13,817 nucleotides of DNA from Thalassiosira profunda (lineage: Eukaryota > Bacillariophyta > Thalassiosirophyceae > Thalassiosirales > Thalassiosiraceae), in contig JALLAP010000354.1 of assembly GCA_036939355.1 (NCBI GenBank), positions 1 through 13,817 of the forward strand. The letters are read 5' to 3'. Positions within the stretch are counted from its first letter, which is position 1. The number at the start of each line of letters is the position of its first letter. Under the pieces are notes generated by a model. The model saw only the letters and a list, made by a program, of their open reading frames with translations. It did no database searches and had not been told where the DNA came from. The position numbers were made by a program, and so were the translations under genes. Positions 1-6,528 of the stretch are shown here, piece after piece.

Positions 1-600
1 GGCGAGGTCCGAAATGCGGAAGGCCTCGCCGGATGGGATCCACTGTGGGCATAGAGAAAGGCAAAGAACAATGGAAGTGGTGAGGAACACATGATATGGT
101 CATTGCAACATTGCCGAGCTAGATGCAGATCCAGCGAGCGAAGCAGCTCTGCCATTTGTATTGCGATCCAAGAAGCCTTCGAAAGCGACGAAAGCGATCG
201 AGCCGCGGACTCGAAGGAACAGAACAAATGACGGAGAGCTGTTGGGCTGCTCACAACGGCGCGGCGTGCACCATCCGAGCGACCATTATGTCCTGGAGTG
301 AATGAGGCACACGCTCAAGCGCAGGCGCGGCAGACGCTGCAAACATACACCGCCAACACGCCCCTCGCTCTGCTGCAACCTAATTGCAACCGCATCCACC
401 CATACCATCCTCTTCGGGCTGGACCATCCATTCCCTACCAAAGAACAATATGTCTCGAGTGCACTCACCGAAACCACATCGTCCGGGGCGCCGTTCACCA
501 TCTCGCACAGCTTCTGCACAAAGCCGGTGGCGTTGGCCTTCCCCTTCTTCCCCTTGGGAGGGGAAGGGTTGGGCGAGCTCGAGCGGCTGGAGACGGCCAT
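1..600 (-). CDS. Heat-shock transcription factor (HSF-type DNA-binding domain), 5' part only
   Basis: This is the start of an HSF-family transcription factor, a nuclear protein that binds heat-shock elements through a winged-helix domain. Exon 1 (600 to 469) encodes 44 residues: a Ser/Pro/Lys-rich leader, then FVQKLCEMVNGAPDDVVS, matching the opening helix of the HSF domain. The frame then meets a GTGAGT donor, and exon 2 resumes in phase 0 at 42 after a GCCCACAG acceptor with WIPSGEAFRISDLA, the W-x-P-x-G-x-x-F-x-I strand that follows in the family. The rest, including the recognition helix, lies beyond the left edge, so only 58 residues are visible. The ATG at 600 is in a strong context (ACCATGG). 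Reading straight through the intron gives an unrelated tail that should be ignored. HSFs are an expanded family in diatoms and relatives, so the particular class cannot be assigned. The family call is secure because both halves fit in register. Confidence 0.86.
43..468 (-). other. Intron 1 of the HSF gene (426 nt, phase 0)
   Basis: The donor is CG/GTGAGTGC at 468 and the acceptor GCCCACAG/TGG ends at 43. Splicing joins DDVVS to WIPSGEAF, restoring the HSF domain. It is by far the longest intron in the window; the other well-supported ones are 76-120 nt. No gene is seen inside it; the short open frames on both strands show no recognisable protein. Confidence 0.82.
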
Positions 601-944
601 GGTCCATCGATTTTGTGGGGCTGAAAGTGTTCTTTGCTTTCATCGGCTTCTTCGCTCGCCTTGCTTGCTATGCGCGCGCCGATTTTCACTTGCAAAGATC
701 TTTGGATACGAATCCACGACGGAATCAGTACTCCCTCTACGTAGCTCCCCAAGCACTTTCCAGCCTCAAATTCACCGGGTTATGAGCCCACCACAGGCGC
801 TCTTGAGTCGCGAGGTAAGACTGAGACGAGTCGCAGCTTTGCCCTCTTGTCTTGTTCTTCTTGTTGCGTGTTGCGTCAGCAGTCAGCAGGCGGCGTCCTC
901 CCACCCCCGCGGCCATGCCATAACCTAACGCGCACTCCGGCACC
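601..944. promoter_or_regulatory. Shared upstream region of the divergent HSF and DCC genes
   Basis: These 344 bases separate two head-to-head start codons and must hold both promoters and 5' UTRs. I found no clear TATA box and no canonical heat-shock element (alternating GAA/TTC separated by two bases), so HSF self-regulation cannot be claimed. The open frames crossing it do not resemble proteins. Confidence 0.45.
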
Positions 945-1547
945 ATGCGGTCGTCGAAGCTACTCCTCGCGATGCAAGTGGGGGCATGCCGCGCCTTCGT
1001 CGCGGCGCCGTCTTTCGTTGGACGCGCGCGCGCCGCCGCCTCTCCTGCACTCTTCTCGACGCCAAATCTCTCGCCGCCCTCGGAGGTGTTGGACAGGGTC
1101 TTCGACCGCGACAGCAGACCCATCATCTTATTCGACGGCGTGTGCAATCTCTGCAACGGCGCGGTCAACACTGCAATCGACTGGGACCCCAATGCCAAGT
1201 TGCGATACTCCGCGCTCCAATCCAACGTCGGACGGGCGCTGCTGCAAGCGCATGGGAGGGAGGCGGACGATATCAGCTCGATCGTCTTCGTCACGTCGGA
1301 CGGTGCCTACGTCAAATCGGATGCGATACTGGGGATAACTGAGGAGCTCAATCCACTTCCGTTCCTGCCGCTCCGGCCATTTGCAAAGGTTGCAACAGTG
1401 GTTTTGCCCGCCTTCCTTCGAGACCTTATCTACGACGGGGTGGCAGACAACCGCTATTCCATCATGGGCAAAAGAGACGAGTGTCGGTTCGATGCGGATG
1501 GAGAGTTTGATAATCGATTTGTGGATGATTTGCTTGCCGAGTCCTAA
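945..1547 (+). CDS. DCC-family (DUF393) thiol-disulfide oxidoreductase-like protein, probably plastid-targeted
   Basis: A 200-residue protein of the DCC/DUF393 family, small thioredoxin-fold-like proteins named for the D-x-x-C-x-x-C motif and presumed to act in thiol/disulfide exchange; substrates are generally unknown. The motif is seen as ILFDGVCNLCNG (D64, C67, C70). The family's C-terminal signature is also present: YDGVADNRYSIMGKRDECR at about residues 163-181, with the usual N-R-Y and late Cys. The first 40 or so residues form a presequence: MRSSKLLLAMQVGACRA could be a short signal peptide, followed by FVAAPSFVGRARAAA, an Arg/Ala/Ser-rich stretch beginning with Phe, like the ASAFAP junction of red-lineage plastid proteins. 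The ATG at 945 (CACCATGC) is the first good start. No intron is needed. The stop lies only 60 bases from that of the convergent threonine aldolase. Family call is strong; plastid location is inference. Confidence 0.87.
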   Translation: MRSSKLLLAMQVGACRAFVAAPSFVGRARAAASPALFSTPNLSPPSEVLDRVFDRDSRPIILFDGVCNLCNGAVNTAIDWDPNAKLRYSALQSNVGRALLQAHGREADDISSIVFVTSDGAYVKSDAILGITEELNPLPFLPLRPFAKVATVVLPAFLRDLIYDGVADNRYSIMGKRDECRFDADGEFDNRFVDDLLAES

Positions 1548-1607
1548 GGTGCACGAGCACCTATCGACACTTGAAGCGTAATGTGACTGCACAAACTGTA
1601 GATACTT

Positions 1608-3179
1608 TTATTTCGTGGCCATTGCTTCGTTTGCAAAGGCCTTCCAGCCCGCCAAGAACATATCGTCATCAATCAACACATTCGATGCGCCTATTGTCCA
1701 CTCGAACCTGCATCCGAACCTTTGGTCTGTGCAGCTGCGAACCCGGCTCAAAACTCGGACGCCAGTGTCGCGTTCGACTCTCTCCAATGCTGACATGCAT
1801 TCGTCATGACTCAATCTCAGGTAGCCATGCACCATGTTGGTCTCTGGAACCGCCGGGTCGAACTGAACGATCTCTGAGATCGCGGAGTCGGCATTCAGTT
1901 GCTCCAATACTCGAATGAGCTTCTGTTTTCTATCCTCAAACACCGATAATGCCTCCGCCCCTGCGATGCAATTCCTTCGAAAGCCGTCCCAAGAGGAAAC
2001 GGCGTACGGCAGCACCGAATACAGATTTCCGCCCATGCGCCTCAGCCACGCCCTCACCTCTGCGCAAAAGTCGGCGGGGCCGAGGAGCATGGCGCCCGAA
2101 ATGGCGCCGAGGCCCTTGTAGAAGGAGACGTAGACGGACGCGAACGGCTGGGCCGTTTGCGCCACCGACTTGTGCCTGCGGTCAGGCACCATAAAAGACA
2201 ATTGAGGCGAATGTTGCACAGCGAGATTCAGACTCAAACACGTGTGCATTGCTCACCCGTAGCCCGCAGATGCCTCGAAGAGTCGAGCCCCGTCGCAGTG
2301 GAACTTCACGCCCCGCTCATCGCACAACCGCGCCATGGCCTCGACCTCCTCCCACGGGGTGAGCTTTCCGCCAATCTCTCGGTGCGGCAGCTCCAGTAGG
2401 AGCGTCGATATGTCGGTGCTGTCGACCGGCTTTCGATTTGGATGCGACAAAACAGCCTTTGCAGAAGGACCACCATCGTTGGAAGAGAATAGATGCTGCA
2501 CATGAGAGAGCCGCATCGGTCCCATTCCGTAGCATCCAGTCTCTTTCAAGGCCCCGGGATCGTACGCGGTGGAACGTTCCTCCGACGAGCCGACTGAGGG
2601 GTCGACGACGACGGCATCCATGCCCAGCAGCTCGCTGTACGCGTCGTTCTCGTGCAACAGCAAATGGCTCGTCGGATGGCAGGCGAATGCCGCCACCCTC
2701 TCGTCGCCATCGCCTTCGTTTGCAGCACGCGTCCGATTTCGCGCGTGAATCAACAGAGCGATCGACTGTGCCATCCCTCCGCTGAGGCAGAAGACGCCGT
2801 CCTCCTTCCCAAAGTGTTGGGCCACCTCGGCCTCGAACTGTCGAAGGTAGGAATGGTCTGCGTCGGAGTCAAAGTCGCCGTACAAGTCAAATGCGTCGAC
2901 GCCGAGGCGATCGCAGGCAGTGGAGAGGGACGTGAGGGTATCCGCGGGAGATTGGCGGCGGGTGTGCACCTGCAGATCGATGATTTTGTCGGAGCCGCCG
3001 GACGGCGTGGCGTCGTCGGAAATCGCGCCGATCCTCGACGGTGCATCCGCCATCCTCCGCCGCTGCCGACGCGCGAGAACCGGCGGAGAGGGCGTCGCCC
3101 AACCGGCCGAAGACGTCGAGGCCGCCGCTACCGATACGAGGAGCCAGCAGCCGCGCTGACAAGCTTTGCGACGTGCCAT
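1608..3179 (-). CDS. Threonine aldolase-like PLP enzyme (beta-eliminating lyase family), one intron
   Basis: A fold-type I PLP enzyme most like low-specificity threonine aldolase, which cleaves threonine or allo-threonine to glycine and acetaldehyde. Exon 1 is 3179-2257, exon 2 is 2175-1608; spliced, they give 496 residues. Visible features are the substrate/cofactor region DAFDLYGDFDSDADHSYLRQ (about 95-114), FCLSGGMAQS (130-139, glycine loop), HCDGARLFEA (294-303, cofactor-contacting Asp296), and SFYKGLGAISG (325-335), whose Lys328 should form the Schiff base. The junction codon is Gly (GG/G), joining ASAGYG to HKSVAQ. The start at 3179 (ACAATGG) leads into a hydrophobic N-terminus, CWLLVSVAAASTSSAGWATPSPP, which may be a signal peptide with Trp after the cleavage site, a variant allowed in complex-plastid presequences. 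Met43 is an alternative cytosolic start. At 496 residues it is longer than typical 330-370-residue aldolases because of the presequence and insertions; a related lyase specificity is possible. Confidence 0.83.
2176..2256 (-). other. Intron of the threonine aldolase-like gene (81 nt, phase 2)
   Basis: The donor is TACGG/GTGAGC (GT at 2256-2255) and the acceptor GACCGCAG/GCACAAG (AG at 2177-2176). Unspliced, the frame hits TGA at the donor. Splicing restores continuous aldolase similarity. Confidence 0.85.
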
Positions 3180-3389
3180 TGTGTGACAGCTTTGGCTTTG
3201 CGTTCGCCTGCTATGTATCCTGGAGAGAAGAGAAGGACACGCGTCCACCTTCAGAAACAATTTTCAGTAATTTCAGTGACACAAAGAACTTCTCTCCGTT
3301 CAACTGGGACCCCATGTTCCATAGGCGGCCAAAGCAGCGCCCCGCCCTCCCACAACACTGCCTCTTCGACCGCCTGCAACTCCCAAACG
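3180..3389. promoter_or_regulatory. Divergent upstream region of the aldolase and cysteine protease genes
   Basis: This 210-base interval lies between two head-to-head start codons and is presumably a bidirectional promoter with two 5' UTRs. The protease reading frame happens to stay open upstream through it and into the antisense of the aldolase, but that extension has no signal peptide or domain and is a by-product of GC-rich codon bias. Confidence 0.45.
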
Positions 3390-4772
3390 ATGCGCCGACT
3401 CGCCCTCCTCGCCTCCGCCGCCGCCGCCGTCTCGGCCGCACATTCTGTGAGCGGCGTTCCTCCGCGGGCCCACGAGCTCGACGAGACATACTCCTTCGAC
3501 CAATATCTCGCGCACTTTGACAAATCCTACGCCGACCGGCAAGAATACGACCGGCGGGCGCGAACATTCTCGAGCAATCTGAAGAAGATACTGGCCCACA
3601 ACGAGGGAAAGTTGGGCGACGATGGAGAGCTGAGGAATGGGGGGTATATAATGGGAATAAACGCCTACACCGACGTCGAGGCGGAGGAGCTTCCGATGGG
3701 GTACAACAAGCTGCTGCATCCGGCGTGGCGCTCGCAGCTTACGAGCGGGGTTGCAAGGACGGAGCGAAGGCTGGGGCGGACGGATGTCGATACCAACGCA
3801 TACTCGGTGAGTTGCAAGTGTGTGCACATCATGTGTTCCTGTGGGCCTACAGGCTCTGGCGTCCTAAACTTGCAATATCTTCCATCGCTTCTCGCTCACC
3901 ATCCCTGTCCCTGCTTTGTTGCACAGAAAAAGCCGGAGTTCACAATGGACGACGTGTCGTCCCTTCCAGCCGAGATTGACTGGGCGGCCGAGGGCAAAGT
4001 GAATCCCACAGTTCCCAATCAAGGCGGATGCGGCTCGTGTTGGTCGTTTGCCTCCACGGCCACCATCGAGAGCCACTACGCCATTGCCACGGGCGAGGCC
4101 GTCCCGAGCCTGAGCGAGCAAGACATGCTCCAGTGCACGCCCAACAAGGACGATTGCGGAGGCAAAGGCGGATGCACGGGCGCCACCGTCGAGCTGGCTC
4201 TAAACTACGTAGCTGACCGCACGGCCAAGCGCACGGGGGGCATGTTCTCGGTCGACGACGTCCCATACGACGCGACCTCGACAGAATGGGGCAAGTGCGA
4301 AGACGTCGCGAAGGACAAGACCCCTTCTGTGGGGATTCAGGGGTGGACCCGACTAGAGACCAACAGCTATCAAGCGGTGATGAACGCGCTGGCGAAGGAG
4401 GGTCCGTTGGCCGTCGCCGTGGCTGCGTCGGGATGGGGACTGTACCAGAACGGAGTATTTAACACGACCGATACCAAGGTGAATCACGCCGTGCTGCTCG
4501 TGGGATACGGCGTTGACAAGGCCACGGGCGAGAAGTTTTGGAAGGTACGGAACAGCTGGGGTCCGGGGTTTGGCGAGGACGGGTACATTCGAATTGCGCG
4601 GTCGGACGACGACGGGCAAGTCTGCGCCATGGACGACGATCCGCTGGTGGGAGTGGCGTGCGCGCTGGACGACAATGGGAACCAAGTCGACGTCCAGCCG
4701 GCAAAGGTGTGCGGGACGGGCGCCGTGCTGTTCGACACGGTGTATCCTGTGGGCGTGGGAAAGATTCAGTGA
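3390..4772 (+). CDS. Papain-family (C1A) cysteine protease, cathepsin-like, secreted or vacuolar
   Basis: A preproenzyme of 420 residues from two exons (3390-3806 and 3927-4772). The start is set by a textbook signal peptide, MRRLALLASAAAAVSAA. A propeptide of the I29 inhibitor type follows (about residues 35-105: FDQYLAHFDKSY, spaced ERFNIN-like residues, then GINAYTDVEAEE). The mature domain opens near LPAEIDWAAEGKVNPTVPNQ; its catalytic set is complete: Gln171 and Cys177 in QGGCGSCWSF, His326 in NHAVLLVGYG, Asn348 in RNSWGPGFG. Cysteines at LQC and DDCGGKGGC match conserved disulfide positions. A tail of about 40 residues after the usual end contains two further cysteines. Such enzymes hydrolyse peptide bonds in lysosome/vacuole-like compartments or outside the cell. 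No aromatic residue follows the signal cleavage site, so plastid import is unlikely. The exact cathepsin subtype is not assigned. The stop lies 27 bases from that of IFT46. Confidence 0.92.
   Translation: MRRLALLASAAAAVSAAHSVSGVPPRAHELDETYSFDQYLAHFDKSYADRQEYDRRARTFSSNLKKILAHNEGKLGDDGELRNGGYIMGINAYTDVEAEELPMGYNKLLHPAWRSQLTSGVARTERRLGRTDVDTNAYSVSCKCVHIMCSCGPTGSGVLNLQYLPSLLAHHPCPCFVAQKKPEFTMDDVSSLPAEIDWAAEGKVNPTVPNQGGCGSCWSFASTATIESHYAIATGEAVPSLSEQDMLQCTPNKDDCGGKGGCTGATVELALNYVADRTAKRTGGMFSVDDVPYDATSTEWGKCEDVAKDKTPSVGIQGWTRLETNSYQAVMNALAKEGPLAVAVAASGWGLYQNGVFNTTDTKVNHAVLLVGYGVDKATGEKFWKVRNSWGPGFGEDGYIRIARSDDDGQVCAMDDDPLVGVACALDDNGNQVDVQPAKVCGTGAVLFDTVYPVGVGKIQ
3807..3926 (+). other. Intron of the cysteine protease gene (120 nt, phase 0, no in-frame stop)
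   Basis: The donor is TACTCG/GTGAGTTG and the acceptor TTGTTGCACAG/AAAAAG. The intron lies between propeptide and mature domain. It is a multiple of three and has no stop in frame, so its retention would add 40 residues containing seven cysteines instead of breaking the frame. The consensus splice sites and lack of papain-family similarity mark it as an intron. Confidence 0.84.
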
Positions 4773-4799
4773 TGGGGTCGGCGCACAATAGATTGTACA

Positions 4800-5615
4800 T
4801 TAGAAGACATCAGTCTCAGCCGATCCCTGCGTTTCCAGGAAGAGGCTGAACAAGGCGTGGACGCTCTCGATCACGCGGTTATCGTGCACCGGGATTCCGA
4901 GCAAAGAGCACACCATCCGGGCGTACTCGTCCACGCTCAACTCGATGGCAGGGCTGGGAAACTCCACGGCGCCCTTCCTCAGCTGATCTTCCATTTCCTT
5001 CGGCCAGGGCCGCATCAGATCCTGGGTGCGTGGCATTTTGTTTTGGCACCGCACCTCCGAGGGTGGCTTCGACGCGTGCACATTCTCCACGCTTTGTATC
5101 CACTCGTTGATCTCTTGTGAACTCTCTTTGGGGTTGGCAAGGCTGTGCACGGCGGCATTCCGTACAGATCCCTGCTTGGAGATGTTTCTAAGCTGCAGCT
5201 CAATAACTGCCGGGTTGCTCTGGAGGGAAGGGATCGGCTCGTCGAGAATTGCCGTTCCGAGGCCGTCCGGGACACCGTCAGGACGAGGAATCTTGACCAT
5301 AGGGTCCACCTCGCCTACGGACGGTGTGTACTCGGGCATGAAGGGCTTCAATGGAGTTTCGGGCTCCAGATCTACAGGCTCGTAGCTGTCGACCAGCCCG
5401 AATAGACCCTTGAGATCATCCGAAAGGCCTCTGAGTTCAATGTCAATGTCTCCGTCGTCGGCATCGGAGGAAGCGTCGTTGTTGGAGCCGCTCGGAGATG
5501 CCGCGGCTTTCGACTCGGGAGAGTACATCGACGGGAGCTTGAGCGTTTGCTTGGGCCGGCTTTCGTCGAAATGCTCGGACTCCACCGAGGAGGCGTCGTC
5601 ACCAAGACGATTCAT
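4800..5615 (-). CDS. IFT46: Intraflagellar transport protein 46 (IFT46)
   Basis: IFT46 is a core subunit of IFT complex B, which carries cargo along the axoneme while flagella are built, and is known for its role in outer dynein arm import. The 271-residue protein has a low-complexity acidic/Ser-rich N-terminal third and then the conserved domain: LKPFMPEYTPSVGEVDPMVK (about 89-108), PRPDG, LDEPIPSLQSNPAVIELQLR (124-143), NEWIQSVENVHASKPPSEV (170-188), LMRPWPKEMEDQL (200-212) and a final helical segment IPVHDNRVIESVHALFSLF (241-259). Length is somewhat shorter than animal and Chlamydomonas homologues, mainly at the poorly conserved N-terminus. The ATG at 5615 (GGCAATGA) is used; the frame continues upstream only from a TTG inside the AT-rich island, which is not a credible start. 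An additional upstream exon cannot be excluded. Its presence implies a lineage with, or recently with, flagella. Confidence 0.92.
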   Translation of the reverse strand: MNRLGDDASSVESEHFDESRPKQTLKLPSMYSPESKAAASPSGSNNDASSDADDGDIDIELRGLSDDLKGLFGLVDSYEPVDLEPETPLKPFMPEYTPSVGEVDPMVKIPRPDGVPDGLGTAILDEPIPSLQSNPAVIELQLRNISKQGSVRNAAVHSLANPKESSQEINEWIQSVENVHASKPPSEVRCQNKMPRTQDLMRPWPKEMEDQLRKGAVEFPSPAIELSVDEYARMVCSLLGIPVHDNRVIESVHALFSLFLETQGSAETDVF

Positions 5616-5690
5616 TGCCGCCGTCCTCTCTTCGGTTGCTTCTGCGATTGACGAGAGACACTTCAACAGCCTCGTCGAATAAAAAAACAA

Positions 5691-5780
5691 ACTTAAATTT
5701 CAAAACCTTGAAATTTTGAGTCATAAAATTTGTAATTTTGAATCGAATTTTCAAATTCGAAATAAATTTCAAATCATTTC
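5691..5780. repeat. AT-rich imperfect foldback element upstream of IFT46
   Basis: This stretch is over 75% A+T in otherwise GC-rich DNA. It holds nested palindromes: AAATTTCAA/TTGAAATTT (5695-5703 with 5708-5716), AAAATT/AATTTT around the centre (5725-5730 with 5734-5739), and TCGAATTT/AAATTCGA (5743-5750 with 5753-5760). The halves about 5695-5730 and 5734-5769 are loosely inverted copies. It may be a decayed foldback transposon or an AT-rich promoter for IFT46. No target duplication is evident. Confidence 0.5.
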
Positions 5781-5789
5781 CAATCGAGA

Positions 5790-6142
5790 ATGTTTGGTTC
5801 CCCTAAACCTGACTCTTCCGACGAGGAGGAGCCGCTCCTCTACAGCCGGGCTCGTTCGCGGACTGCAAAGGTGATCGATTCGGACGACTCGGACGGGGAG
5901 TCCGTGGGCCAGCCGGTCGCGGTGTTTAACGGCGTCAACGACGAGCTCGTGCTCCAATAGCCTCCTACTTGGCTCCGGAGGACCTCCTCCGCCTGGCCCT
6001 GACCTGCCGTCGCTTTGGATCTCCGCACGCCGGTACCGCAGCGAGTGCACAGAGTGCGAGGCGAGCGAAAATGGCGGGATCCGCCTTAGGCGGCGCGCCG
6101 CATAGTGCAAAGGTACTTGCAAAACTGGCGGCTTCAATGTAG
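5790..6142 (+). pseudogene. Frameshifted F-box protein gene
   Basis: An ATG at 5790 opens a 56-residue frame (MFGSPKPDSSDEEEPLLYS..., acidic and Ser-rich) that ends ...NDELVLQ at a TAG (5958-5960). One frame over, with no gap, the protein sense continues as IASYLAPEDLLRLALTCRRFG (5957 onward), a recognisable F-box core (L-x-x-E-D-L-L-R-L-A-x-x-C-R-R-F). Losing one base near 5955 would explain the break. The second frame stays open to TAG at 6140-6142 but soon loses recognisable similarity, and no substrate-binding domain follows. F-box proteins normally recruit targets to SCF ubiquitin ligases through Skp1; this copy probably cannot. A sequencing error or an unusual frameshift is the alternative. 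The family call rests on about 27 residues, so confidence is moderate. Confidence 0.5.
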
Positions 6143-6179
6143 ACGTGTCGGCCAGACTTGGATGGGACTGGCGACCGCG

Positions 6180-6287
6180 ATGCCCTTCAAAGAACTGTTG
6201 GAGCCCTTGCGCCTTGCCCAGACCTGCCGTCGCTTTGGCAGCTGGCGGTCACTTCCTCACCCTTGTACGTGTAATGTATACATCTAG
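6180..6287 (+). pseudogene. Second F-box fragment
   Basis: The frame MPFKELLEPLRLAQTCRRFG repeats the C-terminal half of the F-box seen about 220 bases upstream. The two share an identical 18-base block (6001-6018 and 6221-6238) with diverged flanks. The frame ends shortly after, with no further domain. It looks like a partial, decayed duplicate of the neighbouring F-box sequence rather than a functional gene. Confidence is limited by its shortness. Confidence 0.35.
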
Positions 6288-6339
6288 TCTTACGCCATTG
6301 TCTCTCTCCGCAAGAACAACGGTTCACTTCAACTTCCTA

Positions 6340-6504
6340 CTACAAATTTCAGATCATTTGAGACCGAATGCATCTTCTCAGAAGACGCAAAAGGTTTTCA
6401 TTTTCGAAATTCACCATGGTTATCTCGCGAGGAGAAAACCCTCCGCGTCTTTTCAGAAGATGCGGACCCTGAGTCTTTTGTCTCAAAAGATCTGAAATTT
6501 GTAG
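6340..6504. mobile_element. MITE-like inverted-repeat element flanked by TA
   Basis: A 165-bp near-palindrome. The left end CTACAAATTTCAGATCATTT and the reverse complement of the right end agree over about 25 bases with one mismatch (CATTTGAGAC versus CTTTTGAGAC). The inner arms pair imperfectly again through GCATCTTCTCAGAAGACGC against GCATCTTCTGAAAAGACGC and beyond. TA dinucleotides sit exactly outside both ends (6338-6339 and 6505-6506), the target duplication expected of Tc1/mariner-type elements. No transposase is encoded, so it would be non-autonomous. It ends 24 bases from the stop codon of the M50B-like gene and probably lies in that gene's 3' UTR. The structure is read directly; the superfamily is inference from the TA. 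Confidence 0.68.
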
Positions 6505-6528
6505 TATTTTCCTCCCTCTCTATTTAAT

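Noticed and set aside
601..944. Heat-shock elements in the HSF upstream region
   Set aside because: GAA and TTC triplets are present near 620-660 but do not have the alternating two-base spacing of a real element.
2652..3389. A 246-codon in-frame extension upstream of the cysteine protease, antisense to the aldolase
   Set aside because: It contains no domain or signal peptide, lies opposite a confident coding exon, and the true start at 3390 opens a clear signal peptide. The lack of stops follows from GC-rich codon bias.
5616..5690. Longer IFT46 N-terminus starting at 5690
   Set aside because: The codon there is TTG within the AT-rich island, not ATG. The first ATG in frame is at 5615.
5769..6137. 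Minus-strand ORF of 122 codons across the F-box region
   Set aside because: Arg/Pro-rich antisense with no domain; the plus strand shows F-box similarity instead.
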